64,000 nucleotides of DNA from Aradus depressus (GCA_963662175.1 OY759225.1:4165107-4229106), one strand, 5' to 3'; positions 22,263-34,360 are shown, numbered from the stretch's first letter. Notes: a model not told the origin generated them from the letters alone. A program made the numbers and translations.

Positions 22263-23629
22263 AAAATGTGATAAAAGAATTATATTGTTAAATAAAAATA
22301 AATAAATAATAATTGAATTAATAATAATGAAATAGCAATATAAACATTAATTTACCACATTTCCTGTAGACATTTTATCTCTTTTAAGTATTTTATCTTT
22401 TAGTAAAAACTAAATTCTTAAAACTATTTCAATCTTTTTTTTTTTGTTTTATATTTTGGCCATTCTTCAAATCAAAGTTATATATTTTGGGCATATATAT
22501 TTTGTACATATAAATAAATAACAGTACCTTCTTTGCGCATCAGTTCATCATATCTTAAGCCTAAACAACAACTCTCTGTCCACCTTCACATCTAACCTTC
22601 GACTCCTCTACACTAATTCAAAAACAGCTGATGGCCGTGTTTTGTTTTCTACTCATTTGTTTTAAAAGAAAATGCATTCATATTATTTATTTACTAATTT
22701 AGTTGCTTTTTGGATTTTATATAAAAATAAATATAGGTAATTAATTTTTTTATATTAATAATTTAAATGTGTTTATTTTTTATACATCACAATTCAAACT
22801 AAATGTTGTAACTGGGTCGGTGAATGATGACTAATGTACCTCGCCAGCTCAAATCAGCTGCTGGGGTTGCACTAAACAGATACAAACAGTGAGTCATGAA
22901 TCCCTCTCACTAGAGAATTCCTTCTCGCTATTTTTAGGAGGCTGATGACCCATATTATTTGTTTTTGTCGAAACCAACAGTTAAATCTTGTTTTTAGAAT
23001 TTTTTTTTTTTGTTCTTTTTTTTTTACAACTTTCGCATGTTATTTTTACACAATTTAATTTATGTACAAACCAACATCTCCACACTTCGCTGGGAGTATC
23101 TCTTTTTCTATTATATATCTATTTATATTTTTATATTATGTACTGTAATATACAAAAAAATATATTGAATATACATTCGTTTTCTATACTTCATCGAAGT
23201 CATTTTTAGATAATAATTATATCTATCTCTCTTTTTTTTTTTTTTAATATTGTCTAAAGGGATCACCCCTATACAATTGTGTCAGTGACCATTACTTTTA
23301 CAATATTAACATAATAATGACACATATAAAGGAACCTTTAAAAAACTGAATAAATAACATAAATAAAATAAGTAATTACAAATTAATAATAATAATTATA
23401 ATGTAACAAAGACAGTAAATATGGAGTGGGGATGTAGGTATTGAATATCAATATAATATGGAAGTTAAAGTACATTATTCGTTATCAATGAATGATCTAA
23501 GTTTCAGAGCGCTGATTAAATAATAGAAAATGTTGGAGATATCATTCTTATTATGGGGGGGTTTATATAGATAATAATTATATCTCTTGATTATCTTTAT
23601 AATATACGAGAGAGAGAAAAAAAAATTGG
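22263..23629. other. repeat-derived AT-rich sequence
   Basis: 22335-22780 is the copy of the 19.4 kb repeat. 22800-23629 is AT-rich with no gene; ORFs at 22988 and 23475 are low-complexity. Confidence 0.5.
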
Positions 23630-24382
23630 GTGAATCACCGGCTATAAACTTCCCCAGCAACAATTTATCAATTACGTTCCAAAGTCAAAACTCAATATTT
23701 GACTTACCATAGTGGCTTCTGTTGACCGGGTGGATAGCTTCAAGTACCTGGAGGCCGTTGTCACGGAAAGGAACGACGTTAAAGAAGGCATCAAAGCGAG
23801 GATAACGGCCGGGAATAGATGCTACCGGTCACTGCAGAAGGTGCTCGGATCGAGGACTGTGTCCCGAGACACCAAAATAACAATTTGTAAAATAGTCCTG
23901 AGACCGGTCGTCACATATGCGAGTGAAACCTGGGTCCTGACTAGGAGGGACGAAGTCTTACTCAATACGTGGGAGAGGAAGGTATTGAGAAAGATATACG
24001 GCCCTACTCCAGAGGGGGATAGATGGAGGATACGGACCAATGGGGAGCTGAGGGACCTGTACAAGAGCCCGGACTTGGTGGCCTTAGTGAAGCAGGGACG
24101 GCTCCGATGACTGGGGCATTTACAGAGGATGCAACCAGATAGATTGCCGAGGAGGATACTGGAGGGACACCCGGGAGGACAAAGAAGAAGAGGTAGACCC
24201 CGCTTACGTTGGCTGGAGGACGTGGAGGACGACCTGAGAACGATGGGTGTGAGAAGATGGAGACGGAAGGCCGAGGATAGAGTAGAATGGCGGAAGATTG
24301 TTGCGGAGGCCCAGGTTCTACAAGGACCGTAGCGCCAGGGAAAGAAAGAAAGAAATAGTGACTTCTAAATGCTCAGACTAAA
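23630..24382. mobile_element. ACTTCCCC-family copy hit by the RTE fragment
   Basis: Left part 23630-23720 (GTGAATCACCGGCTATAAAC TTCCCC to CATAGTGGCTTCT); right part 24355-24382 continues AAATGCTCAGACTAAATTTA after the RTE. Preceded at 23221-23600 by AT-rich sequence with CACACACA-free simple runs only. Confidence 0.75.
23721..24354 (+). mobile_element. shorter RTE fragment, same family as at 60.8 kb
   Basis: Begins at VDRVDSFKYLEAVV and runs to the same 3' end (VEWRKIVAEAQVLQGP, stop, GCGCCAGGG), followed by a GAAA-repeat tail. Compared with 61276-61900 I count about 14 differences in about 610 bases by eye. One change creates an in-frame TGA (24108-24110). ATAGTGGCTTCT at 23709-23720 and ATAGTGACTTCT at 24355-24366 are the target-site duplication, inside an ACTTCCCC-family repeat. 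Confidence 0.9.
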
Positions 24383-24476
24383 TTTATAGGCCCTGATGAT
24401 GATATAAAATATATCGAAACGTTGGCATTTGAATAGTGTTTTCTTCCATCTTTGACTGACCCTTAATATTCCTACA
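24383..24476 (+). mobile_element. half of a CCTGATGATG...CGAAACGTTGGC MITE
   Basis: GGCCCTGATGATGATATAAA ATATATCGAAACGTTGGC, then GACTGACCCTTAATATTCC, matching one arm of the element at 63.6 kb. Directly follows the ACTTCCCC repeat hit by the RTE fragment. Confidence 0.75.
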
Positions 24477-25049
24477 ACTAAATGGAAGTTCAACTATTTA
24501 CAATCTAACCGGTAGGTAGGTACCCTTACTCAGCCCCCCATGGGGTTTTCCTATCCCTCCTGTACCGTTAATTCTTCAAATATGTGAAACATCAAAAACG
24601 AAACAACGTCCCAAATCGAAATCCCAATAACAAAAACTCCGAAACAGTATGGTATACATATGTGTATTTATATAACCGAAACACATTCGTAAACATGAAA
24701 TTTACTTTTAATTTTTAATCAATTCGATCAGGAAATATGACGTACTCGGGAGATTCGCAATGTACAACGATAACCAACGTAAAAAGCGAGTAGAATTGCG
24801 CGAATCAGTAGGGACGAATGTGGATCTGTAAGTTGGATTGATAACAATGGATGATGATGATACTGACGGAGGTTTGGATTTGAGAAGAGAGCCAGGAAGT
24901 ACGTAGAGAAGACTCCAAGAATGGCGCCAGGACACCCTGTTGACTAGCCGGACATCGGCCTTGCAGCATCCTTTAGTCCCAGACCTCAGTCCTCCGTCGG
25001 AACCCTGAAAGCAAGATATTCGGCCCAGTCTGCAACTAAAGCGTCCTCG
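24477..25049. other. unrecognised sequence, partly GC-rich
   Basis: The minus frame 24708-24935 (Ser-rich, no motif) overlaps a GC-rich stretch to about 25040. It could be a host exon region or an old element; splice sites are not convincing. Confidence 0.4.
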
Positions 25050-25440
25050 GTGAATCGTCGATAATGTACTTCCCCAGTAAGAATTAATAAATTTACTTTT
25101 TTTGGTTTCTCTCCAAAATTAATCAACCGTTTGTGCTAAAAATTAATAGTTGACTTACCTAGGGCTTCTGAAACAAACTACATTTCATGTCGATACATTC
25201 ATTCCATTTACAGATTTTTTTTGAGTTAAGCCCACTTCTGATTACCCCCACCCCTACTCTACTATTTAGGTGAACATCGTGTCGTATAGGTTTCTGGACA
25301 CACATATCAAATTTCGTATTGATATATTTATAGTAGGAGTTATAGTGTTCACAGACACTCACGGAAAGCAATTTTTGTTTTTCATTTCACAGTAGTCGGA
25401 AAACATGAAATTTCAGTGAAAAAATCAACATCAAATTTTT
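25050..25440. mobile_element. ACTTCCCC-family copy
   Basis: From CGGTGAATCGTCGATAATGT ACTTCCCCAG to GTCGGAAAACATGAAATTTC; the terminal ATAACTTCCCC end is replaced by SINE-like ATCTGGGAGGGG. Confidence 0.68.
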
Positions 25441-25784
25441 ATCTGGGAGGGGAAAGAACCTTAAGCACGCCGCACAGTGTGAAATGTATGAGTTTTGATT
25501 TTTAAAATTCGAGCCCCCGCTCAATTTTTGATCAATTAGGATGAAACTAGGTGCAAAATATTTGTGAAATCTGGCTTTTTATCAGGTAACTGCGGGTTTC
25601 ACAATCAAGATATTATATGCCAATTGACAGCTGCCAAAACCCCGCGAAAATTTTAAAAAATTTTAATTTTTTGGTTTTTACGAATTCAATATTTATTTTA
25701 GCCAAAAGTGGTCCTACCGTTTCCGTGGAAAGGCGCATACTAACTGTGGTGCCCAGGGGTCTTAAAAACTTACTAGCGTTACTA

Positions 25785-25930
25785 TAGTTGAAGGACTATA
25801 AGCCTTATTCCGTATGAATAATCGAAAATTATAACATCATGAATGTGGTGTCGAAGAATTGAATAGACTTATAGGAGATATTGGGAGAAAATTCAAAGTT
25901 CCCCGGGCAACGCCGGGTATTACTGCTAGT
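25785..25930 (-). repeat. partial inverted copy of the ACTAGCAGTAATACCCGG repeat
   Basis: Reads on the minus strand as the head of the 15.8 kb repeat, ending in GCTAGTAAGTTTT-like sequence. Preceded at 25440-25785 by AT-rich sequence I do not recognise. Confidence 0.7.
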
Positions 25931-26454
25931 ATTTAAATAATTTTTAGAATGAAATTCACTACAAATCAAACGCTTTTTGAATATTTAAAAAAACTAACGT
26001 TAACGTGGCAACACTGGAGTCAGTGGACTTTGTTTACAACATCGGAGCTTGAAAGTGTAATTACAAACCATAATATTGATAATTATTTAAAAGAAAGTTT
26101 TATTATAAAATGAACCTGAAATTGTGTATCGTAAGCCTATTTTATTTATTTGTTAAATAACATTATTAATACTCAATTGAACAAAATACAAAAGAAGACT
26201 CCATTCTTCCTGAAAATTGATTATTGGATTTGTTTTTATTAAATTGAGTTTTCAACGGATTTATTAATCTTACTTTTTAAATAAGGTGAATGATATTCTG
26301 TTATTCTTTCTTTAGTTGTTTATTTGTGTATCTATCGATTATTTCTTTTTTAATATATTGTTTTTTTTGTTTGTTGCGAATATTTAAAATCTGTCTGTTG
26401 TTATATTTGATTAGCTAAGTTTCCATTTATTTCTTATTTCATTACTTGCTGATA
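25931..26454. other. AT-rich noncoding sequence left of the Tc1 element
   Basis: No gene or repeat family recognised. Confidence 0.45.
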
Positions 26455-26764
26455 TACAGTCAGTAACAAAAATGTTCGGACGGTTTGATTTTTCAATAAA
26501 AAATTATAATAATTAAATGCACAAGTAATAAAAAATAATTTAAAAAAATAATTAAAGCCATTTTTCAATCAAGAATAAGAATTCAAAAGTGGGTTAGGAT
26601 AAAGGAAAAACAGCTTTGATTAGAACAAATAAATATTTTAATTTAATAAATTTTATAACAAGTAATGTAGGTAACAAAAATTTTCGGACAAAAATGTAAA
26701 CAACTATAAATAAATTCAATGTTTTTTTTACGATTTCACAAATTCAAAAACCATAATGTTAATT

Positions 26765-28308
26765 AATATTTGGTTGGGTACCCTTTTTGTGTAATAACAT
26801 CTTTCATTCGATTCGGCATTGATGATGAAACTAATTTTTTGGTGAAATTTGGAGATATTTTACCCCACTCTTCTAATAACTTTTGTTTCAATTCGTTTTT
26901 TGAAGCAATGGGTGTTAATCGAATTTTCCTGTCGAGCTCACCCCATACGTGTTCAATTGGGTTGAGATCGGGCGATTGGGGGGGGTTTCATAACTTTAGG
27001 GCAGTTATACAAAAGCCAAGTACGTACCAATTCACAGGTGTGTTTCGGATCGTTGTCTTGGTAAAAATGAAAAGTCCGTAAAATCCCAAGTTTTTCAGCA
27101 CTCTTTTTCAAATTGCTCCTTAGTAATTCGGCATAAACTTTTCCAGTCATGGTGGTTTCAATGAAAACCAGTTCACCAATTCCACTAGACGCCATACACC
27201 CCCACACCATCACTGAGCCACCCCCATGTTTTACTATTGGTTTTAAATTTTTTGGATTCAGCTCCTCATTACGCCTTCTCCAAATTTTGTCGCGACTGTC
27301 GGGACTAAATATATTAAACTTACATTCAAAAGTATTTGCTTGCAATAGAACAAACCGCAATAATAAAATATTCTTGTATCTTGTAACTCTTCACAACATA
27401 AAAAGAAATCTCAGGTCATGTAATGTCAGAAAACTAGATTTTTGTGATATGACGTTGGAAGAGAGCGACAGCGGCGCTGACCCTCGGCAGAAACCGTCCC
27501 TTCCCCCTACGCTATCCCCTCCACCTTCCCTCTAAAGAAACTAAGTACCCAATTTTTCTAATTTAAACGTTTTTTCTCCGATATTTCGACAAATAAATGT
27601 TTCCCGATCATGTCCGTTTACTTCCATGTAATATATGTATACATATACTATTACTTTACTTTTGTTTACTTCCCTATACATATAATATATGTATACATAA
27701 TAATATGTACTAAAAATTTATAATCGTGTGAACATCAGAGATCAATTGCATGCGTGTGTTTATGTGAGAGCTCAAACGCTTTGACCTGACATCGTACAGG
27801 CTCATGACCATCGCTTAACATCCCATCCGAAGGACGGAGTGCTTAAGTTTATTTTACCTCGCAGATGAATGACATTACTCCAAAAAATTTCTGAATGATT
27901 CTGGAACTCTTTTGCGAAGCTCAATCTTTTTTTATATTTTTTTCACTCACAAACGGTTTTTGGTACTCTCCCATTATATCCTGCTTCTTTTAGAATTCTT
28001 CGAACATTTTGTGGGTGAACTTTCTTTCCCGTTTCTCTGTATACCTCGGCGACGATCTGAGGTGCACTCCTCGAGGGCTTGTTTTTAATTTTCCGGACAA
28101 CGCTACACCTTTCTCGGTCGTTTAATACTCTTGGACGGCCAGAGGAAGATTTCAAATCTATCCGATCCTCGTGGTGCTTATACCTTCGAATTACAGCGGC
28201 TACGGTGCTTTTACTTCGGCCTACCAAACCACCGATTTTGCGGACAGTTATTCCTTTTTCATAATTGAAAATTATTATCTGTTGAACTTCAAAAGATGTT
28301 CGACCCAT
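26765..28308 (-). pseudogene. Tc1-like transposase, interrupted
   Basis: The N-terminal part (28308-27943) has the helix-turn-helix DNA-binding region: MGRTSFEVQQIIIFNYEKG, KIGGLVGRSKSTVAAVIRRY, a GRPR-type hook (SSSGRPRVL), then APQIVAEVYRETGKKV. It frameshifts after about 120 codons; its continuation (SFAKEFQNHSEIFWSN) is visible to about 27868. The catalytic half resumes at about 27345 with ECKFNIFSPDSRDKIWRR, HGGGSVMVWGC and QDNDPKHT (second Asp). It frameshifts at a C-run near 26980 and ends SPDLNPIEHVWGEL (third acidic residue) to a stop near 26765. The first catalytic Asp is lost at the insertion point. Not functional. Confidence 0.9.
27345..27868. mobile_element. insertion inside the Tc1 transposase, with a SINE fragment
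   Basis: This 520-base stretch separates FWSN and ECKFNIF of the transposase. Its right end (27784-27868) is a minus-strand fragment of the main SINE family (CTGACATCGTACAGGCTC, CCATCCGAAGGACGG). The rest contains a GC-rich piece (27450-27535) and AT-rich sequence with ATATGTATACAT palindromes that I do not recognise. Confidence 0.6.
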
Positions 28309-28676
28309 CTTGACAGCAGGAAATACAAATAACTACTGAATGCAGTAATAGAAGGATATAAACACATTTTATTTGTTCGGTATTAGCGGTTGGTTGAGAA
28401 GGGATTAAAGATCATGATCCGAGTCGCATTTGTTTACAAAACAAACAACAGGTGTCCAGAAAATTTTGTTACGTGAATTTCTTGTCTTCAATTATTAATG
28501 CAAAATTTCCTATTAGCTGTAAATGTTTAATTAATTGTTTTACGGCGTTTTGAAATGATTGATGATCTCGAAATTTAAAACTTTGCTTGAATTAAATATT
28601 TTGCCATATAACTATGTGTAACTGCAAAAGAAAAACAAAATTATAAATTGTCCGAAAATTTTTGTTACTGATTGTA

Positions 28677-29037
28677 TTTCTATTTAAAAGCAATATATAT
28701 ATTAGCCTAATTTAAAACAACAGCTAAAAATAACAGATTTAAATGAAAATATGTTTTTGTTATGAATCATAACATCATAATCATAACTTATGATTGTCTT
28801 TGGATATTATATATTATATTGTTTGTACGACGTAGGTCAGTGACAACCTTGGTAGCAACTATTGATATGACCTCTCGTTATGATCCATGAATTTGAGTTT
28901 TTATTTTAATAATGTTATTATTATTGTCGTTCATTTATCCAAATACGAATTGTGTTGATATGATTTTATTATGGGACATTTATTTTTAATTTATTCGTAT
29001 CTTCTTAGTGTGCTGAGGTCATTTTTATTTTTAATTC
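28677..29037. other. AT-rich noncoding sequence right of the Tc1 element
   Basis: Contains CATAACATCATAATCATAAC TTATGAT direct and inverted short repeats; no gene. Confidence 0.45.
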
Positions 29038-29515
29038 TCCAGTTATACGAAGTAAAGGAAATGTCAGAAATTCGAATTTGAGTTTTCACAGCAATATCAT
29101 GTTTTCCGACATTGTGATTCCAAAATGTGAAAAAAAAATTCAAAACCCTCTAAGGACGACACATTAATTTTCAGTGGTATTAGCCGAAGGGAGGGATCAG
29201 AAGGAACTATACTCAAAAACGCAAATAACTGCCGTTGTAATTAATACATATTGACATGAAATTTTATATTTAAATTCAAAACCCCATAAAGATGGCACCT
29301 ATTAATTTTCTACGGAATTGGTCTTAGGAAACCAGAGAAGTAGATTAGTGAAGTGTCGTCAAAAAAAATGGCAAAATTTAGTATGATTCAGAACCACTAT
29401 GTATGTAGGTCAAATATTGAGTTTTAGTCCAAACGGTCGATTTACCTTGGAAGAGCGAAAACCTAATTGATTAATTCCAGGGAAATACATAGCTGGTGAT
29501 TCACCAGTCCTTTAG
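29038..29515. mobile_element. ACTTCCCC-family copy
   Basis: From CCAGTTATACGAAGTAAAGG to GAAATACATAGCTGGTGATT CACCAG; three periodic units inside. Confidence 0.72.
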
Positions 29516-29519
29516 CACA

Positions 29520-30120
29520 ATTGAAAAAGGGCCAATGTCGTGATTTTATTATATATATATATAAAACTGTTTTTTCATGGAAGAAGGACCTATGTGATGT
29601 GGAGCAAGCACCTGTATATTTTTAAGTTCAATACTCTGCCACTAGATGCCATGAACCTTGATTAATGAAGGCGCGAACGGAGAAGGTCACATGGAAGAAG
29701 GGCCTATGTTATTTTTAGTAGGTTATTAGATAACCACCATTATTAGTACTTCAGTCCAAACTTGATTGAGTCCCTCGTCTTTACACAAACTTATTACCCA
29801 TCAGCAAGGAGAAGAAGAAAGACCTGCTTCACATGATCCAGTCACCTCTGAAGAACATAACATACCGTAACCTTCACAGTAGTCACTTACTACTTTTGAT
29901 TCTCTTTGCAGTATTTTGTATTAATCAATAATTTTTTTTTATGTTCCGATCTTATTTTGCAATGAAAAAATCGTAAAAAACGTCTCAGTTTTCTTTTTTT
30001 AATGGGAAAAGGGTCTATGTCATTTTCAGCTGGTTTTTATTATATTGCAATTGTTTCAGTTCAAAATTGCGCTCCTGTAAAATTTGAAAAAGTTGACATA
30101 TGCCCTTCTTCCAGACATCC
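29520..30120. mobile_element. probable foldback element with GAAGAAGGGCCTATGT motifs
   Basis: GGAAGAAGGACCTATGTGAT (29577), GGAAGAAGGGCCTATGTTA (29692) and AAAAGGGTCTATGTCATTTT (30006) are repeated in direct order; CATATGCCCTTCTTCC (30099) is inverted. No coding frame. It follows an ACTTCCCC element ending near 29515. Confidence 0.55.
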
Positions 30121-30452
30121 ATTCAATTATGTTGTGATGTATTAATTTCCCGATTGATAACATTGGGTATATTTTAATCTAATCTTACCCCCCCCCCCCT
30201 TTTTTTTTTTCTTCACATCAATAATAATTTTTAATCGCATTGCAAAGAAAATAGTTGGATAGCAAAACAAAAAATAAAAAACTCTGAAAAGAGAAGTAGT
30301 AATATTAAAAAGTGTAGAGTGGACTGATAATAAGTGCTACGTCAGATAGATAAGAGGAGTGGAGTGATAGAGTGGGGGAGAGTGATTCAGAAGGTAGCAC
30401 TCTCCAGTGTTGCCCTCCCTCTCTGAGCTCATGTGTGGCTTCTCTGTTACAG

Positions 30453-30521
30453 GTGGCAAACCTGATCAACACTCTAGTCTCAGTTTGAGTCCTCTCTCCA
30501 CCAGACTGACCCAAAACAATG
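30453..30521 (+). CDS. shn: shn exon 1 of the visible chain (N-terminal region)
   Basis: Twenty-three codons of Ser/Leu-rich sequence (contains DQHSSLSLSPLSTR). The acceptor is a pyrimidine-rich tract ending TTACAG and the donor is ATG|GTGAGT, close to consensus. It enters with 2 nt of a split codon and leaves in phase 1, which is exactly what exon 35803-37457 needs. There is no domain here; assignment to shn rests on splice sites, phase and position. The preceding exon must also end in phase 1 and was not identified with certainty. Confidence 0.72.
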
Positions 30522-30804
30522 GTGAGTTATTTTCAGTTTTATATATTTATCTTTTTAACTTATATTTTGTTTATTGTAATTGTGTTTCCTTATTATTGTA
30601 ATGGTTTAATTTTGAACTTATTACATGTCATCGTTATTATTCACCTGTTGATCTGTTCAGTTTTCTTAAGGCTTATTGAGCCGAGAGGCACATTATGTAA
30701 TATGAAATAATTAAGTTAATCTTAATATTTTATTAATGATAATTTAAAAGCATTATAAATAAATTTATGACATTATTACAGTTATAAAATATAAATAAAT
30801 GAGA

Positions 30805-31640
30805 CCATGAATCACCGACAATGTACTTCCTCAGCACGAATTAATCAACTAATTTTTCGCTCTCACCCCAAAACTAATCGACCGTTTGTGCTGAAATTCA
30901 TTAGGTGTTCTCCTTTTGTAATTTTGAATTTATACACAGACAAACTTTTTTTTTTACTTCCTCAGATATACAAAGTATAGGGGAAGTTATGTAATCGGTC
31001 AAAAATTCGATGTGGAATTTTCAACGGAATTTCATGTTTTCCGACCTCTAGATTCCAAAAATGAAAAAAAAAATATGTCTGACTGTGTATGTAAACATAT
31101 AGAATGAATGTATCCACACGAAATTTTATGAATTTTTTTTGTGAATTTAGAACCCTTTAACGACGACAACTATTGTTTTTCAGCCAAATCGACTAAAGAA
31201 AAGGGGGATTAGGGGAGAAGCTCATCCCAAAAACTGTTAATAACTGCCGTTGAAATGAATATATCGACACATAATGTCATATGTGAAGTCAAAACTCCAT
31301 AAGTTAAAAGGGAATGGGGGGATCAGAGCTGGAGGTCAACTCCAAAACCCCAATAACTGCCGATGTAGTGAATGTATTGTCATGAAATTTCATATTTAAA
31401 GTCAAAAACCAATGAGGACATAACCTATTAATTTCTTTCTAAATCAGTCGAAGAGAAGATGAGCACGACTTACCCTAATAATGCCGATGGGATGAATGTA
31501 CGTCACAAAATCATATGTGAGAATTCAAAAGCCATTGTGTAGGTCAAATATTGACGGTCGATTGACTTTGAAGAGAGAAGAAAACGTAGATTAATTTGTA
31601 CTGGGGAAGTACATATCCTGTGATTAACCGACCTTTCTGC
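30805..31640. mobile_element. ACTTCCCC-family pair
   Basis: A short piece (30805-30945) from GAATCACCGACAATGTACTT CC, then a full copy from ACTTCCTCAGATATACAAAG TATAGGGG (30955) to GGGGAAGTACATATCCTGTG ATTAACCGACC (31635). In the intron after shn exon 1. Confidence 0.75.
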
Positions 31641-32275
31641 TTTCTTATAATATATGGAGGAAGTATTGCAATTGTGCGAAAATTTGAGATCGAGGTTTCA
31701 ACTGATTTTCAAGGTCTCCTGAATACGGATTGACCATTTTCTCGATGATGTCTGTCTGCCTGTGTGTATAAGATTGGAAAGTTGTGAGCTCAAAATACCG
31801 CAAAAACTATTGTAGCTATGAACTTGAAATTTGGAATGAAGGGGTCGCATGTTCTAACTTTGGTCTGATTAGATTTTGGCCGAAATCAAACGAAAATTGA
31901 GACCACTTTCCCCCGGGGCCTAAGTACATTCTACAAGATACAGCTTATGTTTATGACCTAATCAAAACTCTTTTCGAATAATAGTTGTAGAAAAAACTAA
32001 AATACATATTTTACATAAAATACGATTTTTTGTAGGACGACCGGTTTTCGAGATGCCGTAACCATGCCGTAAACCATCTTGAAATGTAGTTTTGAAAAAC
32101 ATATTTTTAGACGTTTCCTTGATTTACCCGAAAACGGTTAGTCCTATCGAAAAATTTATTTTAACCAAAATTGCTTCTTATAAAATTTCTAATCGCTAAT
32201 TTCAGATTTGAGATACAATCAATACGACAAAAGTTATTGCACCCCGAAGAATGTGAACTAAATGTCTATAAGGTT
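31641..32275. repeat. probable old repeat (TATGGAGGAAGTATTGCAAT head)
   Basis: The sequence has the style of the foldback families (GTCTGTCTGCCTGTGTGTAT, CGGTTTTCGAGATGCCG) but I found no second copy in the window. No gene. Confidence 0.4.
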
Positions 32276-32385
32276 AGGTTAGGTTTTATGACTCATGCCC
32301 GGGCTTTAACTACTAGGTTATGCTTAAGTTTATTTTACCTCCCAGATGAAATAAACTAAGGGCCTCGGTCGGGTTTCGAACCCAC
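32276..32385 (-). mobile_element. SINE with large internal deletion, minus strand
   Basis: The tail (GGTTAGGTTAGGTTTTATGA, here with two TTAGG units) is joined directly to TTTATTTTACCTCCCAGATG and the box B region. Confidence 0.8.
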
Positions 32386-32454
32386 AAAACTATAAAATAT
32401 GGTTTATGAATTGGGAATTTTTTTTGAAAATATTAGAAAAAATAAAAATATATG

Positions 32455-33232
32455 TGAGGTGGCCATTACAGGACATTCTTATACCAACAACTAGGGATGG
32501 GTATCGACCAACAAATCATCGATTAATGACATCGATTAATCGATACACTTATTAATTGTTGGTTAAATAATCGATTAATCTATTTATAAAGTTGATTAAT
32601 AAAAAAAAAAAGAACACCGAGTGGCACAAGGCGAACGCACAAACAAAAGTTAATATAATCAGTCAATCACTACTCACAAATGACAAAACACAAATGATTA
32701 GAAATTAGAATTAGAAGTAGAACTATTAGAAGGTTACTTTTTCAGAGGCACTGTGTTGTATTGATAGTCGTTACGATAGTCTCCTTCCACTTTTTTAGGC
32801 AAGTTGCACTTCGGATGAATTATAATTAATTCATTTTCTTTTTTTTCTCCTGTTTTTCGGATTAGTTGTAATTTTAATTAAACATTTAATAATCGTTAAA
32901 TAATCATCGATTATCCGATTAATCAAACCCAGATGACATTGATTAAAAAATCACAGATTATTTTACCAAAACATCGATTATTTCGATTAATCGGTTAATC
33001 GATACCCATCCCTACCAACAACGCTTTTCTTATACCACAGATCACTCTCCCCCTCCCCTTCTCAAAATTATTTCATTTTGACTCTTTGTACAGCGTTCGT
33101 TATCTTGAGAGTTGACATTCTTATACCCAGTAATGCCAGTATGAAATAATTTTGAGAAGGGGGAAATAGAGTTATCTGTAAGCGGTGTTTGGTATAAGAA
33201 AGTCCTATAATAGCCACATCACAATTTTTCCT
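32455..33232. mobile_element. foldback element split by the hAT MITE
   Basis: The left arm (GTGAGGTGGCCATTACAGGA, CATTCTTATACC, CCCCTTCTCAAAATTATTTC) and right arm (GAAATAATTTTGAGAAGGGG, GGTATAAGAAAGTCC, ATAGCCACATCAC) are inverted. Without the MITE the element would be about 250 bp. Confidence 0.8.
32492..33014. mobile_element. hAT-type MITE with 8-bp TSD
   Basis: Terminal inverted repeats TAGGGATGGGTATCGA and TCGATACCCATCCCTA, flanked by CCAACAAC at 32484-32491 and 33015-33022. 8-bp duplications are the hAT hallmark. The interior is rich in ATCGATTAAT. No coding capacity (523 bp). Confidence 0.9.
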
Positions 33233-33496
33233 AATGTTATAGTGGGATCATCATTTCATTGCGAATTAACCTCTGAACCTTGACCTCTTAGATTTTCATG
33301 ATTTTCTGAGTGAAAGTTTGTACCTGTACCTAGTGAGAGTACAAAAAAGTCTTCGTTGAATCGACAGCAATGTACTTTCCCAACCTTTTGTAATTAAGTT
33401 TTCGCTCTCCCTGTAAAATTAGTCGATCTAGTTGAAAATAAATAGGTATCTTATTCAGAGATTTCTAAATCCCCATAAAATTACTTCCATATACAG

Positions 33497-34143
33497 GGTG
33501 ATTCCTTCGTAACTTTAAAAAAAAAATTGGATGCAACTAGACCGAAAATGGAGTAGAATGCCGCCAACCGCACCTTTCTATTTCAATCCGTTGCCGAGAT
33601 ATGATTTTTTAAAGTTTTTTTTCGAGAAACCCACGTTTTTTGCCATCAAGTCCCACATTTCTCCCCTTTAAATCAACGTTTCTCAACTTTTGACCACATT
33701 TTCGGCTTTCTATTGGTATGGTCAACTTTGCGATTCCGTAACGATTTCATGGAGAAATTTAAGGTTGAATGCGAAAAAACGTGATGTAAATCGAATGTCA
33801 CAAATGATATTTAACACTTTTGCAGAGATATTGTGAAACACTTGATAAAAATAAATAAAACGTATGTTTTTTAAAAAGTATTGTCTATTTCACAAATAAT
33901 ATATAATATGGGAGTACTTTCAGTATTGCTACCATCGGTATTTTTTTTTAAATTCCGAAAATGTGGTCAAAAGTTGAGAAACGTTGATTTAAAGGGGAGA
34001 AATGTGGGACTTGATGGCAAAAAAGTGGTTTTCTCGAAAAAAACTTTAAAAAATCGTATCTCGACAACGGATTGAAATAGAAAGGTGAGTTGGCGGCATT
34101 CTACTCCATTCTCGGTCTAGTTTCATCCAAAGTTTTTTTTTTT
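33497..34143. mobile_element. foldback element with arms of about 200 bp
   Basis: Left arm from ACAGGGTGATTCC through CCAACCGCACC and GTGGTCAAAAG-type sequence; right arm is its near-complement from about 33955 to 34143, where a SINE cuts off the ACAGGGTG end. The loop (33800-33905, AACACTTTTGCAGAGATATTG) recurs at about 21275-21375. Confidence 0.85.
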
Positions 34144-34145
34144 AA

Positions 34146-34360
34146 GTTCTGAGCTCAAGAACGTGGGTTCGAAACCCGACCGAGGCCTTTAGTTTATTTT
34201 ATCTGGGAGGTAAAATAAACTTAAGCAAGCCGTCCTTCGGATGGGACGTTAAGCGATGGTCCTGAGCTTGTACGCGATGTCAGGTACTCGTTAAAGACCC
34301 TCTGCTCTCATGTCCACCAGAGCGACGGAAGCTCTCTGATAGTAGGCGATATGACGTAAC
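34146..34360 (+). mobile_element. SINE, near complete but deleted in the 3' half
   Basis: GTTCTGAGCTCAAGAACGTGGGTTCGAAACCC onwards, to GTAGGCGATATGACGT. It truncates the right arm of the foldback element at 33.5-34.14 kb. Confidence 0.8.

Larger units (their letters stand above)
26455..28676 (-). mobile_element. Tc1-like DNA transposon with terminal and inner repeats, broken
   Basis: Terminal inverted repeats of about 27 bp (TACAGTCAGTAACAAAAATG... at 26455 and its near-complement ending at 28676) begin and end at TA, the Tc1/mariner target. Inner copies of the motif (GGTAACAAAAATTTTCGGAC at about 26674; GAAAATTTTGTTACG at about 28460) give an IR/DR-like layout. The transposase lies on the minus strand and is interrupted; size is about 2.2 kb instead of the usual 1.3-1.7 kb because about 0.5 kb is inserted. 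Confidence 0.88.
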
